NCBI GenBank assembly: GCA_921293015.1
Contig: OV121081.1
Location: forward strand, 2,108,001-2,172,000
Length of the DNA: 64,000 nt
Origin: Phorcus lineatus
Taxonomy: Eukaryota > Mollusca > Gastropoda > Trochida > Trochidae
Direction: 5' to 3'
The notes beneath the pieces were generated by a model. The model worked only from the letters and a program-made list of their open reading frames with translations, had not been told where the DNA came from and searched no databases. The position numbers and the translations under genes were made by a program. The number at the start of each line of letters is the position of its first letter. Positions within the stretch are counted from its first letter, which is position 1. Below, one piece after another: positions 25,501 through 40,700 of the stretch.

Positions 25501-28500
25501 TTGTTGTTTGATATGCACATTAACTCAGAGTGACTATAAGAATCTTAAAAATGGTATTATGAGATGAAAGAGAAAAGACAATAAAATTCAAAGCCCCAAA
25601 AAAATTCCTTGAAAACCTGTCAGAATGCATTAATACGATAATTCGTCCATGTTGTTGTAAATGACAGGTTCTGCAGATGTCTCATTTTGGATCAAGCTTT
25701 GTTAGAAATGATTCTGGCTGATCAGTCCTGTATGTAGAGTACAGTAGAAGAGCAAAGTTTTCTGTATGTAGTTTAGTTGTTGAGGTACAGGAAGTACTGG
25801 TACTATTCACCAACAATTGTTTCCTGTGTATACAAGCTTATACTAACTAGTGGCCATCTATAGATATATCGTCCCTGCAGGCGATTGGTCAGTCTCAATG
25901 CTAGCAGGTGGTTAGTGTGTGTTATTGATTTGCAGTTAGGCAAATAGTTTCCTGAGCGGAGAAATGAAGCACTTGACTCTAATGAAGTGTTCACAGCAGG
26001 GACCACATCACTAATGAACAGATTAGAGATGTGTGAAGCTCCAATCTGTGTATCCATACCCGCTCTTACACAGTACTTGTGTAATTGTGTTTGTAAATTG
26101 ACATCACATGATGATGGCAGTTATGACAGTATAAGGGAACACAGCTTTGATGTCATCCTGGGTAGGAACACTTTTACAGAAGTATTGTAGTATTAAATAA
26201 ACGTGAATCGTGGATCACAGCTGATTTGCCTTGGGAGATTGAGGTGTCCATTGACATTGCTAGAAATCTTTATTCCTTTTTTTGGGGCAAATATTAAAAA
26301 GTCTATATGTTTTGTTGTACAAATTGATAATACGACAGATTATTAAAGATACAAACTTTTTGAAATAATGCAATTTGAACTATGATGATAATGATGTAAC
26401 ACTACCGCAGGATGAGATAACAAGTACAACAAAGACATGACATGTGAGTTAAAGCAATGGTGCCACAAATAAACACATCTTATATCTACATGTAAGGCCT
26501 TATCCATACCTGAGGTGGGATAGCGCAGTTGTAAGCGTGTTCAGCTTCGCATCAATCAATTGTTCGAATCCAGCCAGGGGCTTAGCAGCTTTGTCTGCAG
26601 TAGAAAAACTGTTCTACACGCAGTAAGGTTTGGGTTCAATGCTACACTGAATTTTAGCAAGTCTCACCCATGATTCGCTAGTTCCAACCAATGCTCGCAG
26701 GTTTCACCGCAATGCATAGCCACATTGTTGCAGGCTTTCCCCCTGGAATAATACTTGCGGCAGTGATATAAGTGAAATACTTTTGAAAGCGGCGTTAAAC
26801 CCCAAATCACCTTGCCTCACCTCACCTTACCCATCTGCTTCTGCAGGAGGTCTTCTTCATAAGCCAGAGAAGTTATTCCTGTATTGGAGTCACTGAGAAT
26901 GGTTTGGTCTCAACATTCTGAAAGCCATCACTGTAATTAAGTCATCGTGGGGTCTGCACTTGAGAATGAAATTAGGGAAATGGTACTCTATAACTACACA
27001 GCCCTTTATAAATCTCTATGCATTCATTCAAGTCATTCTAACCCTCTTCTGTCAACCATTTGGCCCAAACATACTGAAGATACAAATGATTACACTTCTA
27101 GTAATGTAAACAACCAGAGTCTTCTTTCAAGAAGCACCCTTTACTAAGGTTTACCTTCTTAACTCACTATGGGTAACATTGCACTAAGGTTACCTTAGTG
27201 ACTTACAATCGCCTTAAGGCTTGTGACAGTTGGCTCTGATCATCAGCTGTATTTACATTGCTGAGAGCGACCTTCCTGTGGGCAGAAGTAATAAGGAGAG
27301 TAATTGATGGTGCTGTGAGTCGTGATCTGTGCACCATGGGAATACCAATACTGCAGCAGTGTACTCCCTGAACTCGTTCCTCCTGGCACCTTCATCTTGA
27401 CAGATCAATGTCTTCAGGGCTGAGGTTGGGAGATGAGTTGGATTTGAGGTGATCTCTGTGTCTCCTGAATGACCATTGCTCTGTGTTATCCTGATCGTTG
27501 CTCTGTGTTATCCTGATCATTGCTCTGTGTTATCCTGATTGTGCTCTGTGTTATCCTGATCGTTGCTCTGTGTTATCCTGATCATTGCTCTGTGTTATCC
27601 TGATCGTTGCTCTGTGTTATCCTGATCATTGCTCTGTGTTATCCTGATCGTTGCTCTGTGTTATCCTGATCATTGCTCTGTGTTATCCTGATCGTTGCTC
27701 TGTGTTATCCTGATCATTGCTCTGTGTTATCCTGATCATTGCTCTGTGGTATCCTGATCGTTGCTCTGTGTTATCCTGATCGTTGCTCTGTGTTATCCTG
27801 TTCATTGCTCTGTGTTATCCTGATCGTTGCTCTGTGTTATCCTGATCGTTGCTCTGTTGTTTGATGATGTTGGCCACAAAGATAACTGCATCCCATGTGA
27901 CAGTAGTATTTTCCTTTATAGGAAATACCTCATCGCCCAGCAATGACGCTATCTATCTGTTTATGCCCCTTTAATCAAAACAATTTAATCATAGCATTAT
28001 CTTTAGCATCTCTACTGCTGTTCGAAACAAAAAATCTTTGATAGCAGTAACAGTATCATTAACATTCTCCAGACAATTTCCTCTGCTTTTATGAGTTGAA
28101 CATACTACACGTTAACTGCCTATTAAGTATTGATTAGTAAGTTACCATTTACTGATACTATCTCAAGTAGCAATCATGTTTCAAACAGCCATTACCCTCA
28201 GCTTGTAAGAAGCTATGAGGACTACAATTGCCCTGTAAACTATCAATCAATGCAGTATATCAGTGTCTCAAAGATCTATTTATCTTAGGCTAGAAAATGA
28301 TGTGTGTGCAAGTTATTTTGATAAGAATTTATTAATGTTCCGGTCATTAAATTCTGGTCAATCATCCATACGTCGAGCAAAAATACATGTCTGTTAAAAC
28401 GGTAATCATTCTCATGTGTATGTTGTCAAAATTTCTGAACTGAGTTTCTGATGATAACAATTACATGTTTTCCTCCCATGTCAATATTTCTCAAATAGAG

Positions 28501-31500
28501 GAAAGAAAAAATGATGTCCCATTGACCTGGTCACATTTTGAAAAAAATGTACCAGAGAAACATGTATGACATTCATGCAGCCTAATAAGGTAAGTTACCT
28601 CTGCTTCTCTGAGATGTTTTATTGAGATCTCTGAATCCTTTTGGTCACGTTTCATACAAAGAATATGCTCTGATTTGTAAATCGGGACATGATACAAGTA
28701 CAAAGTCTGTGATAACTACTTATCCATGTAATTAACAATATTTGTTACATCTCTTAGTTCAAATAGGCCAATTTCCTAACAAACTACTTGATTGACATTA
28801 TTTCTCCCTTAAGGGACGTTTTATACTGGCATTTTCCTCAGCATTTGTGAAGTGAATGAACTTCTTATGCTCTGTAAACAGTCTGGCTCGTTCCATCTGT
28901 TCCATGAGTTGAGTCTTCTACTAAGTTTATATCTATCACACCTAATGGTTATGTTTCAACTGCCAAGTACTTCTGCTGTGTGAACCGTCTATTAATGATA
29001 TATATCCGTATCCATCACATCTGCTGGTAATGTTTCATAACAAAGTCCATATCTTCCTCCCCTGTTGATGTTATCGAGGTGATATTGCCCCACAACAGCT
29101 AGATGTTTGCTATTTACCCAGTGTTTGGTATTTATCCGGAAACACTGCTGGTGCACCGGCCTATTGAAAAGGTCAGTTGGAAAGGTCAGTTGCCGCTGTG
29201 TGCAGACATAGCTGTGATATTAACTATTGATAGACAGATACTCAGTCGCGCTCTCTATCCGCTCCTGGTCTCTGTGAGGAGGGAGCTGCCTCCTATGTAT
29301 TGATCTCCGCTGATTGGTGTGCAAGACGAGGGGTTTTATATGCGTTGTCCCTTCTGTAACGGGCGGAGGTTACTGTCCTTACAAACTTTAAAGGTGCAAA
29401 ACTACAAAATGCTTATAGAAACCTTTTATAACATTTCACAAAAATGTAATTTACTCTGGTTGTTTGCAAGTTTTAAATTTGCAAGTATATGTTCATGTTG
29501 ATTGACATATTAATGACACAAATATAAAAAAAAGTTATTTGAATTATTTATCATTTCCGATCTTAACATTTATTTTCTCAAAAGTTATTTTCAGTTAAAT
29601 CCAATGCTGAGTTCATTAATTATCTTTTTATTAATGTTCATAAGCCTGGGATGGCATTTTGATAAGTCTATTGATTAATTATTTATAAATTTGTGGATAT
29701 TTTTTCACAACGTTGGATTTATCATTAATAAGTTTTGAAGTTAGCAAAAATAAACCACAATGTTATATAATAATAATAATAATAATTATAGCTTTCTTAT
29801 ACCACGCATATATCCATGACAAAGCATGCTCAAAGCGCCATGAGTATTATTACCCTGGAGGGATAGTATGTTAGGTGCCGCCGATTAACAAGTGCTCCGC
29901 GCGACCGTATAGGTCAGTACTTCCCCCTTGTTCAGGTACCCATTTGTACAGCTGGGTGAACTGAGTGCAAAGTGGATGAAGTGTCTTGCCCAGGGACACA
30001 ACACAGGATGAGACCCAAGTCACATATTTATGGTGTCTCCATCGGGATTCGAATCCGGTCTCTGGCGTGAGAGGCTAGCATGCTAACCACTACACCACTG
30101 TGCTTGTTTCTATCATTGCACAAATAAAACAAAATGGTGGACTTCTCTAAGCCTTAAGAACATCATCTTTTTCTCTCAAACCTTTTCCAATTAAAATAGG
30201 CAGCTGATTTAGTTTTATTGAATATGTAAGCTGCTTAGTCAAGATTAAAGTGACTTTTGATGCTATTTTGTGTGATAAAGTTAAAAATATCATTCTGTTT
30301 TATCTTTGATTAGATTTCATGCAATCTGTGTAAAAAATAATCAATAAACACTCTTTGATTTCATTGATTGAATTTTGGATTACAAGTTCTAATTAAAAAT
30401 TGATACAACTGTCATCTTCAAGAATTTAGGAATCTTTTAGATCTTAAAATGCAAGATTTAATTATTTCTAAAAAAAAATAGTGTGTGTTTAAAGGAAATG
30501 TATTGAATTTTTAATGCTGTGGTAGGGTATTTTTTGGTCACTAACTAAAGGATTAGCAAAAAGTTTTCCTGTCAGTACTAAATGTCCATGTGACTTTCTG
30601 CAGTGTCCACAAGCTGAACCACATGCAAATTTATATGTTAATGTCTGTCAAGACTGTGCGTAACTGTCCCTTCAAGAATGATAAAAGATTTGTCGAAAAC
30701 AAATCATGGAGAATTTTTTATTATCTCAAACTCCGACCAGAGTTACACATGACGCAGTAGAAATGCTCTATTTTGTTAATGTGGCTTCTCTTGTCCTGAC
30801 AACAGACACACATGAGCTAGAATAAAATGCTGTAGGTGCTTGTATAGTAGATAACAAACTACATGGCGAGATGGCGACAGCCACCTTCATGTCACTCCTC
30901 GATCTGTCCTGTTCCTCCACTTTCTTGACCTTTCTGTAATTGGTTCTGGAGAGAAGATTCTCCATTTTGAGCACCAAGGGCAACCAGAGTTTGGCACTAA
31001 TGTGAAGTGTATGTAGAAGGCAAGTCGATCTTTATTCTACAAATCCATGTGTGATTTTCTGTCTTGAGAGTGAGTTGTCTGTCTTGAGAGTGTGACATGT
31101 CTGTCTTGAGAGTGTGACATGTCTGTCTTAAAAGAGAGTGAGATGTCTGTCTAGAGAGTGTGAGATGTCTGTCTAGAGAGTGTGAGTTGTCTGTCTAGAG
31201 AGTGTGAGTTGTCTGTCTAGAGAGAGTGAGATGTCTGTCTAGAGAGTGTGAGATGTCTGTCTTGGGAGTGTGACATGTCTGTCTAGAGAGAGTGAGATGT
31301 CTGTCTTGAGAGAGTGAGATATCTGTCTAGAGAGAGTGAGATGTCTGTCTTGAGAATGTGAGATGTTTGTCTTGAGATTGTGAGATGTCTGTCTTGAGAA
31401 TGTGAGATGTCTGTCTTGAGAGTGTGAAATGTCTGTCTTGAGAGTATGACATGTCTGTCTTGAGAGAGTGAGATGTTTGGTTTTGGAGTGTGAGTTGTCT

Positions 31501-34500
31501 CAAGAGATAAAGGGATGTCTGTCTTCATCCTCCAAATGTGTGACATGTCTGTCTTAAAAGAGAGTGAGATGTCTGTCTTGAGAGAGTGAGATATCTGTCT
31601 AGAGAGAGTGAGATGTCTGTCTTGAGAATGTGAGATGTTTGTCTTGAGATTGTGAGATGTCTGTCTTGAGAGTGTGAGATGTCTGTCTTGAGAGTATGAC
31701 ATGTCTGTCTTGAGAGAGTGAGATATTTGGTTTTAGAGTGTGAGTTGTCTCAAGAGATAAAGGGATGTCTGTCTTCATCCTCCAAATGTCATCAAACTTT
31801 AAGTCGCCTGTCTTAAGACTTCTTGTTTTCAGATTTGAAGGGGAGTTGTCAGTCTTATATTAATAGAGCTAGTTGTCTAGGGAGGTAAGTTGATTTAAGG
31901 TCAATGTTAGGCCAAATTCGACCATCTTATGCCCAAGAATGTCGGTCTGTAGTGTAGAGTCGTCTGTCTTGAGACTGTGACTGTCTTGACACATCAAGGT
32001 GTCTGCCTTGATGCTGTTAGTTGTTTATCTTCAGGCTTCATCAATACATGAGCAACCCCTAGTCTGTTTTTACATGAATAATTCAAACCTGCATCCTTGA
32101 AGAAATATCTTACTATCTCTTGGGTGGTATCTGTTTTAACCTAGAAATTGGGTTATCGACAATACACTGACATTAATATGTTAAACATTAAAATATTTCT
32201 TTATTTTGAAAAAAGCAATTTGATGAAACAAGGGCTTCATTAGGTTTGTTACATCTCAAATTTGAAAAGAAAAAGCATCTGGTTCGTTATAATAGGCAAT
32301 TGTCTTGCTCTATTTTGATTACAAAAATAGACCTTCGATTTCATTCTGGCTTCGCAATCCTATGACATCCAGCCAGTCAAGACGTGAATTTCTTTCAAAA
32401 TGTTACTGGAATTCTATAATTGTTTATACTGAGGGTATTAAGTGATAGTATAGTAATGTTGCATGATAAAGGAAAACCGTTTCAAGAAGGCACTAATTAA
32501 ACATAATTTGACTGGTCTTGAATACATTTTAACAAGTGCCTTGCCTTATTATGGAGATCACATTAGATTTTACATGTTTGACTTCAGATAAATGTCATGT
32601 CGCAGAATTGTTGTTTTTTTTATTCAAAGAAGAAGCTGTTGATAATTAAGTCATATAAAACAATTATCCACACAAATATATAAGTTGCATGTAACACAGA
32701 TGAGCTGTACCTTTATAACCTGACACGCCTGGTTATCTCACCTGCAATATTTAGTTCAGGTGAGTTGCGTTTTACAAGTACAGCACAGAAAACGTGTTAC
32801 TATTATCTCGGCTCATGGCGATAAGGTAGACTTTTAGTTTCTGCACATGTGCAGTGGCTGATAATTCTACCTTACCTTGCAGTATTGGGAATTTTTATCT
32901 GTGGTCCGTTTGATGTTATCTCTGTTTTAATGCACATGCAAAGCATATTGTCGCCCATCTGACAGCTCATACCCTTGGAGCCATTTGGCTTGTGTAGCAG
33001 ACACTTTTAACCTAGTGCATACATGGTTTTGCCATGGGGAATGTTTGGCCTATACACAGGGCGTATAATTTTATGAGACTTCTTTTAATGTGCAATCATA
33101 TTAAAAAAAATTATGGTTTCTGGCTGCCTAACTTTCAAGTCTTTTGATCTCACTGGCTGACGTCTTATCAGTTAACTCTACCAAACCTTGTTGATATAAA
33201 GGTTCTTATTGTTATATGCACATTTTTGGACTAAGCTTTGGCTCCCATACAGTGTCTGTTTTGTGCCTGATAATTCTGAACTCATTTCTCTAAGATAATT
33301 AGCAAACTACTCTTATGAGCACTCTTCATAACCAATTTTGGTTTCTTTCAGTACATTTTTTGTGTTGGATGTTTATTAACATATCTCTCGAACATAGAAC
33401 ACCTATTGTGATTGTGTTTTGTCTCTGTTTCAGCACATGTTCAGAATGAGGCTTATCTGGCAGAGAACTTGGAGCGTCTTGGAAACAATGCCAAGATTCG
33501 GGAGAACGAGGCTGATATCAGTACGTAGTCAAATTCAACAGTAATGTTACTCTTTCACAATTTTGTCTCAAATACAAGAGCTGTTGCAAATTCTCTTTCA
33601 TAGTGCTACATCAGTTATTGCGTTCCTGAGTCCCCATGAAGTTGAGGACCAAGCAAGGTAGCAGCAACTCCCATCTTGTGTCTTTGTAATGAATCAGACC
33701 TAGACCTTTTGTTTGATAAACTGAGGCTCTGCAAACTGAGCTTTATCCCTGGTTAGATACAAGAGCCAAATGTGGGGATTAGTGAATATTTTACGGGAAG
33801 ATCTTTAATTGCTTGTGTCATGTCAGAAGGATGAAGTAAATAAAATGACCTGAAGATCAATAGAACTGAGACCCAATTATAGTTTACGGGTCATCATCAG
33901 AAAACCAACAATCAGTTGCTATCTATAGAACCAATTTTTCTCAAGCTTTACATGTCAATTTGATATCTTCAAAGTCTCATTTTGTTTCCCTTTGCTTGTT
34001 CACCTGAATGGTACTATGTTTGTACCTTTGCGTTTCTCTTTGTACCCTCTACTATCGAGTGTACCAAGAATACCGGAATGAAAAAAAGAATTATTAGAAC
34101 AAAGCATCGAGGTATGATGTATGTAGAGCCAACATTAAGAGGTGTAGTATGTTTGGAACAAATCATTATAAATGTGGTTCATTTGGATAACAACGTTGGA
34201 GATGGATATTGAATAAAAGTATTTTAGGTACAAAAACAAACAAACAAGCAAAAACCTCAAAAGAAACCACAGTCTCAGTTTATTGTAGATATTCAACTAA
34301 AAATGAGCCTTTCTCTCAAGGGAGGGAGGGAAGGAGGGTTAATTAAACACAAACAGATGGATTGAACTTATCTTTGTAACATGTTGCATGCGAGTGCAAA
34401 TGGGTAGTCTCATTTCATACAGAGAAATTGAAAGCTTGTTTATACAATGTGCAACCCTCCCCTATGTTTACATAGGAACAAACCCAAAGTCCCCAGAGTA

Positions 34501-34686
34501 AACCAAGCTGTTTCTTTTGTAAACAGTCACAATTTCAAAAGTTTAAGAAATCAGAAAATTTCAGGAATTTACTTGAAAAGAGGAAGTAAATCCGATAAGT
34601 TTAAGTAACCTTTTATTGATTGGCATGAAAAGAAAATAATTCGGTGAAATTACCCCTCGGTGCTGGGGACTGCATCAAGGAGGCTG

Positions 34687-34734
<48 letters not shown>

Positions 34735-37700
34735 TCACGGCTACTCTCACAGTCTGGTGCAGGACCCACATACACAAGATGGTTTGAATTAAATGTCAAA
34801 TTGCACACTTATATTACAACATGGGAGAAAGAGGCAGGTTTCTACTCTGTACAGTGTCGATATGCCGAGAGCTGTTGCAGAGTTCCATGCACACATGCTC
34901 TTTCCATGTGCTGCACTTCTGGTTGTTTATCTTTGTGAGAATAAACAAAGCCAAAGAATTGAAATCTTTGAGTCAGAAATTAAGAAATAGTTTAAAAGAA
35001 AGAAATAGTTTTTGTGATGTGTTTAATATTTTGGACGAATTGTATCATGCACCACATGTGGTGAAAACATGTAAAAGTGCTGCATGTACATGCTTGAAGA
35101 AGAAATAAAGTCAAGTTAATCTGGATATAAAATATTTAAGATTGAGGAAACTAGATTAAGCTTCATGACTTTCGAGTTTTTCAATATTCGTAAAATTCTG
35201 ATGTTTCACTTTTTTCCCTGCCCTGTCAACCTTTTGACATTTTAATATATGAAATCAAAATTAGGAAAGTTTTATATCAATTATTTTCCAGAAAATTGCA
35301 CAAAACTAATGGCATAGATATTATGTGCGCATTGATGGGTTTGAAGTAGCCCAGACTACTCAATAAGATAGATTGACTTATGTGGGTGTTCTGCTGTAGG
35401 CCATTGACCTTGCTCTTAGTGATAAAACAACTGACATTCTACTGGGAATGATACAACTTGAATCACAGATTTGATGTCAACTTTTAAAAGTTAAAAGTTT
35501 TATGACTGTAAAGCCTAATTTACTGCAAGGATAACTCCTTGGAAAAGTAATGTTATGAAATTTCAACAAGTTAAGATTGTAACTAAACATTATAGTCGCA
35601 TTTAAAAATCCATCCAAGTATTATTTGAAAGTTGACTGATGCTATTTATAGATGGAAGGTAGATTTCTGATTTGACTAAGTCCAGTGTACAGTACAATGA
35701 GCTGGTTGCTGTGTATGAAACACTAGACAGGAAGTTAAGCTGATATCACCCACTGATTAGGGAGTTATCAGCTTATCTGTATTGTCCAGCAGTTCTCAAA
35801 ATTCCTTAGTTGTATTTATAGAAATGCCCATGGTGGTCTAGATAGATGTTAGTGTAGATATTCCTCAATATATATACCTATAATGTGGGAAGGAAGACCA
35901 ATGTTATTTAAGTGTGAGATAAACTGTTTTTGGTCTCATTATCAGTGTCAACTATGAAAGATACAATAACTTATTTTGTGACCAGCTGATTGCTTTGTTG
36001 TCATTTTAAGCAGTTAACATCTGTGATAGGGTGAAACACATTTGCGGAACCTCATAATCATTATGGCTTAAAGGACATAATACCCACAATAACGATATAG
36101 AATTAAGCAGGTGTTGTGTTGAGATGATTTAGCCATAAAATATGACTTTCACCTGTCAAGTTGTTGAGTAGGTTACAAGGTAGATAAGTGTTTGCTTGGT
36201 GTGACCTGGCTCTGTGATCAAATCCACCCACCCACACATTCTCAGTAAATGAGGTTATATTAAGAGCAAGATATTTAAACTAATGAGGTTAGGTTTACTC
36301 AATCGGATAACTGCAGTCAAAAATATATTAGGTTAACACTTCAACCTACATTTTTGTGTAGTGGAAAATAGATTGAGTTTGTTATATATAGTAAGACACA
36401 GATCTGCATACAAAGCTTGGGAATGATTTCTCATAAAATGCAATGACAGTTGTTGAATAATTTGATGTGTGTGCATCATTTATTATGAAAGTCAGTTTAC
36501 ATATTTCTTTTGGAAATAAATCTTGGTATAAGAAATATTTCTTTGAAGTGTTTTTTAAAATTTTTGAATCATTTTAAAATTACATAGATTGATATATTTT
36601 TAGATAATGTTTTGATTCAAACATTTTTTATAAAAAGTTACTAACCAAATCAACTTGATTTAATCATTATGACAATACCATATAGCTCTAATGTCTTAAC
36701 CCTCAACAGTTTCACTATTCGAGCTGTGGACTAGAGGTTCTTTTAATCTGAAGAACGTTGTGGTATCATTATTTTAGGTGCAGCTTTCATGAAGTTCTCC
36801 CATGTCACCAAAGAACTGGCCGCCATGATGAAGAATCTGGTATGTATTTTTTTGGAGAGTTTGACTGGGTTAAACGTTAGTGCCAGGTTCTAATGAAGTT
36901 TGATTTGGTGCACTATGTCATAATGAATCTCTGTGACCCCGTGTCAGGTTATAGGAAAAGAGTTAACGTGATTACAGGAAGATGGCGGCAGACTCTCTGA
37001 CACCCGGCCTCTCCTGATATATGAACCATATTTGATTTCTATCGATGGCATCCATGTTAACTTGATTAGGAGAGATTGCTGGAATCCATCAATCAGGGCC
37101 TTCTTTCACAAAGCAACCTTTACTAAGGTTAACCTTAGCTCCTATTCTTTAACATTGCACTAAGGTTACCTTAAGGACTTTCGATCACCTTAGGGCTTTG
37201 TGAAAGGAGGCCTGGGACTTTCTTGTCCATTCTTCAAAACCAGCAGATGAACTTCCATTGAGTTAGTGAAGATCTCTATGAGAGTGATTACTTGCCGGTT
37301 GAGCAGCCTACCACTGCACAAAGCACATGTACTGAACTCAACAGTTACACTACAATCTCTGAGAGGTGCTGCACTGCAAACTTACCTTGTTAGTCAATGC
37401 TGTACCACTTATAGAGGTTTCATTGATGTGCATAGATAATTCTATCATTGATGATAACATAGGTTTTTCTGTAGGCGGTCTTCTTGCAGAGATGAAAGTC
37501 CACTGTGGCATGTATTTAGCAGGATAATGATCCAACATTCAACCCAATTTGTTAGTTCTAGAATACCATGACAGGTTTAACACCAATACTAATAATACTT
37601 TTGCAGTCTTTCTTCACGCAATCAGTCTCATAAGTTATCTTGAAAAAATCATTGCAGCAACTCACCATCTCTGAATGCACAAATCAAGAGTAATCATATC

Positions 37701-40700
37701 ATGTCCCAGGGAATACTGATCACTTGAACAACTGCAGACAACTGAAAATTTACTTATAATAACCAACAAAACAATAGAAGTTGATGCAGTTGTTGCTGTT
37801 GTTGCAGATGCAGTCGCTGCAGAACATCATGCTGTTCCCACTGGACCAGTTTCTGAAGGGCGACCTAAAAGGTGTCAAGGGCGACCTGAAGAAGCCCTTT
37901 GATAAGGCTTGGAAGGAATACGAGTCCAAGTTGTGAGTTAGAAATACATGCCATTTACGTTGTGAACAAATTGTTTTATCTGGCATCTCGCTTTCTGCAA
38001 TAGTACAAATTGTTGTTGTTTTCGGCAACTGTCTCTTCCTCCCATTGACTTGTCCAACACTGCCAGCACAGACCCATACAAGAGCTTACCCACTTGACCA
38101 TCAGGGCTTGAGACTTTCAAATCCAGTAAGACATTCAACCCAAAAAAGCAAAAACTTTAGTACCATTACAGATAGTGTGGCCATCAAAACAAATTTACTT
38201 ATTTAAACTTTGTTGTCATTTATGTGAATTTTTGACAGATGATAAATCTTATAAAATAATCAATCACCTATAACATTATCTATCCTTTCTTTTCTCCAGT
38301 CTTAAAGTGGTTTAGGGGAAAATTAAATTTAATTGCATGTTTGGATTTGTTACCATAGCACATTTGTATAAATCCTTGGTATATCTTTCTATCCAAACAG
38401 GACAATTTTAAAACAAATTAGGCATTTCCAATATGGCACTGAAGCACTTGCGTAGATTGTGCTGGAACAATTGCTAGTTGAAGAGAAGATATCTAGAATG
38501 TCACGACCAGAGCATCAATCTATCATTTCAAGGGTTGAACCTGAGTAACTGGACAGTGTTGGTGTCTGATGGCTATGTAGTGTTGCAATAACCTCCCAAA
38601 GTGTCCCGTCCAGTCACTGACTTCCTCCACACAGGAAGTGTCACTTGTCCTGCTTCCTGACGGGGAAATGTCACTCCGAGTCTTGTTATACAAACCTTTA
38701 ATCAAGCAGATGATGTTGGATCTCATCCAACACCGCCATTTATTGTGTTACATGGCAGACGAGAAACCAAACATGTACAGCAAGAGTTAAAATGGTTCAG
38801 ATTTCAAGAGGAAGTGGATAGAACTTCCTGCTTCAGATCATTGTCCCCTGCAAGTCTTCTCCATCATTGCCTATGCTAACTCATTACTCAGATAAGTTAC
38901 ATGTCACCCTTAAGATCTTCATCTTAATGTTTCAAGGCCAGTGAATTGCTTGGAGAAAATTCTTAATTGCAATGCGGAGAGAAATGAAAAACTGTTGATT
39001 GAGCTCACCACAGGTGAACTGGCCCGATTGCCTATGAAAGATTTTATTTTTGGAATGGTTTGTACAGGGCCTGATTGCATGAAGTTTCATGTTACATTAG
39101 ATGGTTGGCAGGTTGAATGTTACACACGACAACCGGTAAGTTAAATCTTACACAAGACAGTTGGCAGGTTGAACGTAATACAAGACAGTTGGCAGTTTGA
39201 ATATAGTAAGACAGCATGCAGGTTTAATGTAACACAAGACAGTGAGCAGGTTGAATGTTACAAGACAGTGAGCAGGTTTAATGTAACACAAGACAGTGAG
39301 CAGGTTGAATGTAACACAAGACAGTGAGCAGGTTGAATGTAACACAAGACAGTTGGGCAGGTTGAATGTTACAAGTCAGTGAGCAGGTTGAATGTAACAC
39401 AAGACAGTTGGGCAGGTTGAATGTTACAAGACAGTGAGCAGGTTGAATGTAACACACGACAGTTGGGCAGGTTGAATGGAACAAGTCAGTGAGCAGGTTG
39501 AATGTAACACACGACAGTTGGGCAGGTTGAATGTAACAAGTCAGTGAGCAGGTTGAATGTAACACATGGCAGTTGGGCAGGTTGAATGTAACAAGTCAGT
39601 GAGCAGGTTGAATGTAACACAAGACAGTTAAGATAAGATAAGATAAGATAATCTTTATTGTCCCAAAAGGGAAATTTGTTTTGTATAATTACAATTCTCC
39701 AGAATGAAGACAAATAATAACATAATATTATAAAACAATTCATGTCAAAAGACTCAAAACAGTTAAGATAGACAGATAATTTACTTAATTTACATGAAAA
39801 ACGTGATGCAACATTAGACAGAATTTATTTCTCTAATGCTGCAGGGAATGAATGATTGGCGGAACCTGTTTGTTCGAAAAGTCGGCATACGCAGCCTACG
39901 TCCAGAAGGTAATGTCGAATATTCCAAGAAAAGTGGATGTTTCCTTTTTTCGATAACTGCTGCTCATAAAAACTGCCGATCGTTTCAATAGGAAGCCCAA
40001 TAATCTTAGATGCAGTATTCACGATTTTTATCAATTTGTTTCTTTTTTGAACAGACAGGTTCCCAAACCAACTTAAAAAGTTAAATGTAAGGACACTTTG
40101 AATGAAGGTTCTGTAAAACAACATCAAGATGGTTTGATCTATTTTAAAGTATTTTAGTTTCCACAAGAAATGTAAACGTTGTTGTCCTTTCTTATATATT
40201 TTCTCAGTATTCTCATTCCAAGAGAGTTTAGAATCAATGATAGTACCTAAGTATTTATATTCATTTACTCTTTCTATTTCATTGCCATCAATACTCACAG
40301 ATTCTAATGTTGACTTAGTTCTCCTAAAATCAATTATCATTTCTTTAGTTTTTTGAACGTTCAAATATAAAAAATTTGATTTACACCAATCCACAAATCT
40401 TGATAGCTCGGATCTATAGGCAAGTTCTGACTCTCTAATTAGGCCTACAACTGCAGCGTCGTCAGCAAATTTGATGGTAAAACACGAATCAGCATTTGAG
40501 ACACAATCATTTGTGTACAAAATGAACAAAATTGGCGAAACAACACAACCCTGTGGAGCACCAGTAGATGTGCATACAGTTGAAGATTTAACATTATTGA
40601 CTTGTACAAATTGCTGTCTATTAACAAGGAAAGAATGTATCCATCTAATGATATTTGAGTTAACATTCATATGACAAAGTTTACAAGTAACAGATGTGGC

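Noticed and set aside
26521..26571. Possible tRNA gene
   Set aside because: Box A and B are present but the acceptor stem does not close and the sequence runs into a SINE body and tail.
30044..30092. Possible tRNA gene on the minus strand
   Set aside because: The head of a SINE; no proper cloverleaf end and a microsatellite tail.
31283..31702. 139-codon minus-strand frame with S-H-L-K-T-D repeats
   Set aside because: A by-product of a 22-bp minisatellite; the frame is interrupted and resumed by unit length changes.
38941..39144. Open frame ending next to GTAAGT, exon-like
   Set aside because: No match to the ASAP BAR sequence, which is continuous between exons D and E in the family; the donor-like site is probably chance at the start of the satellite.
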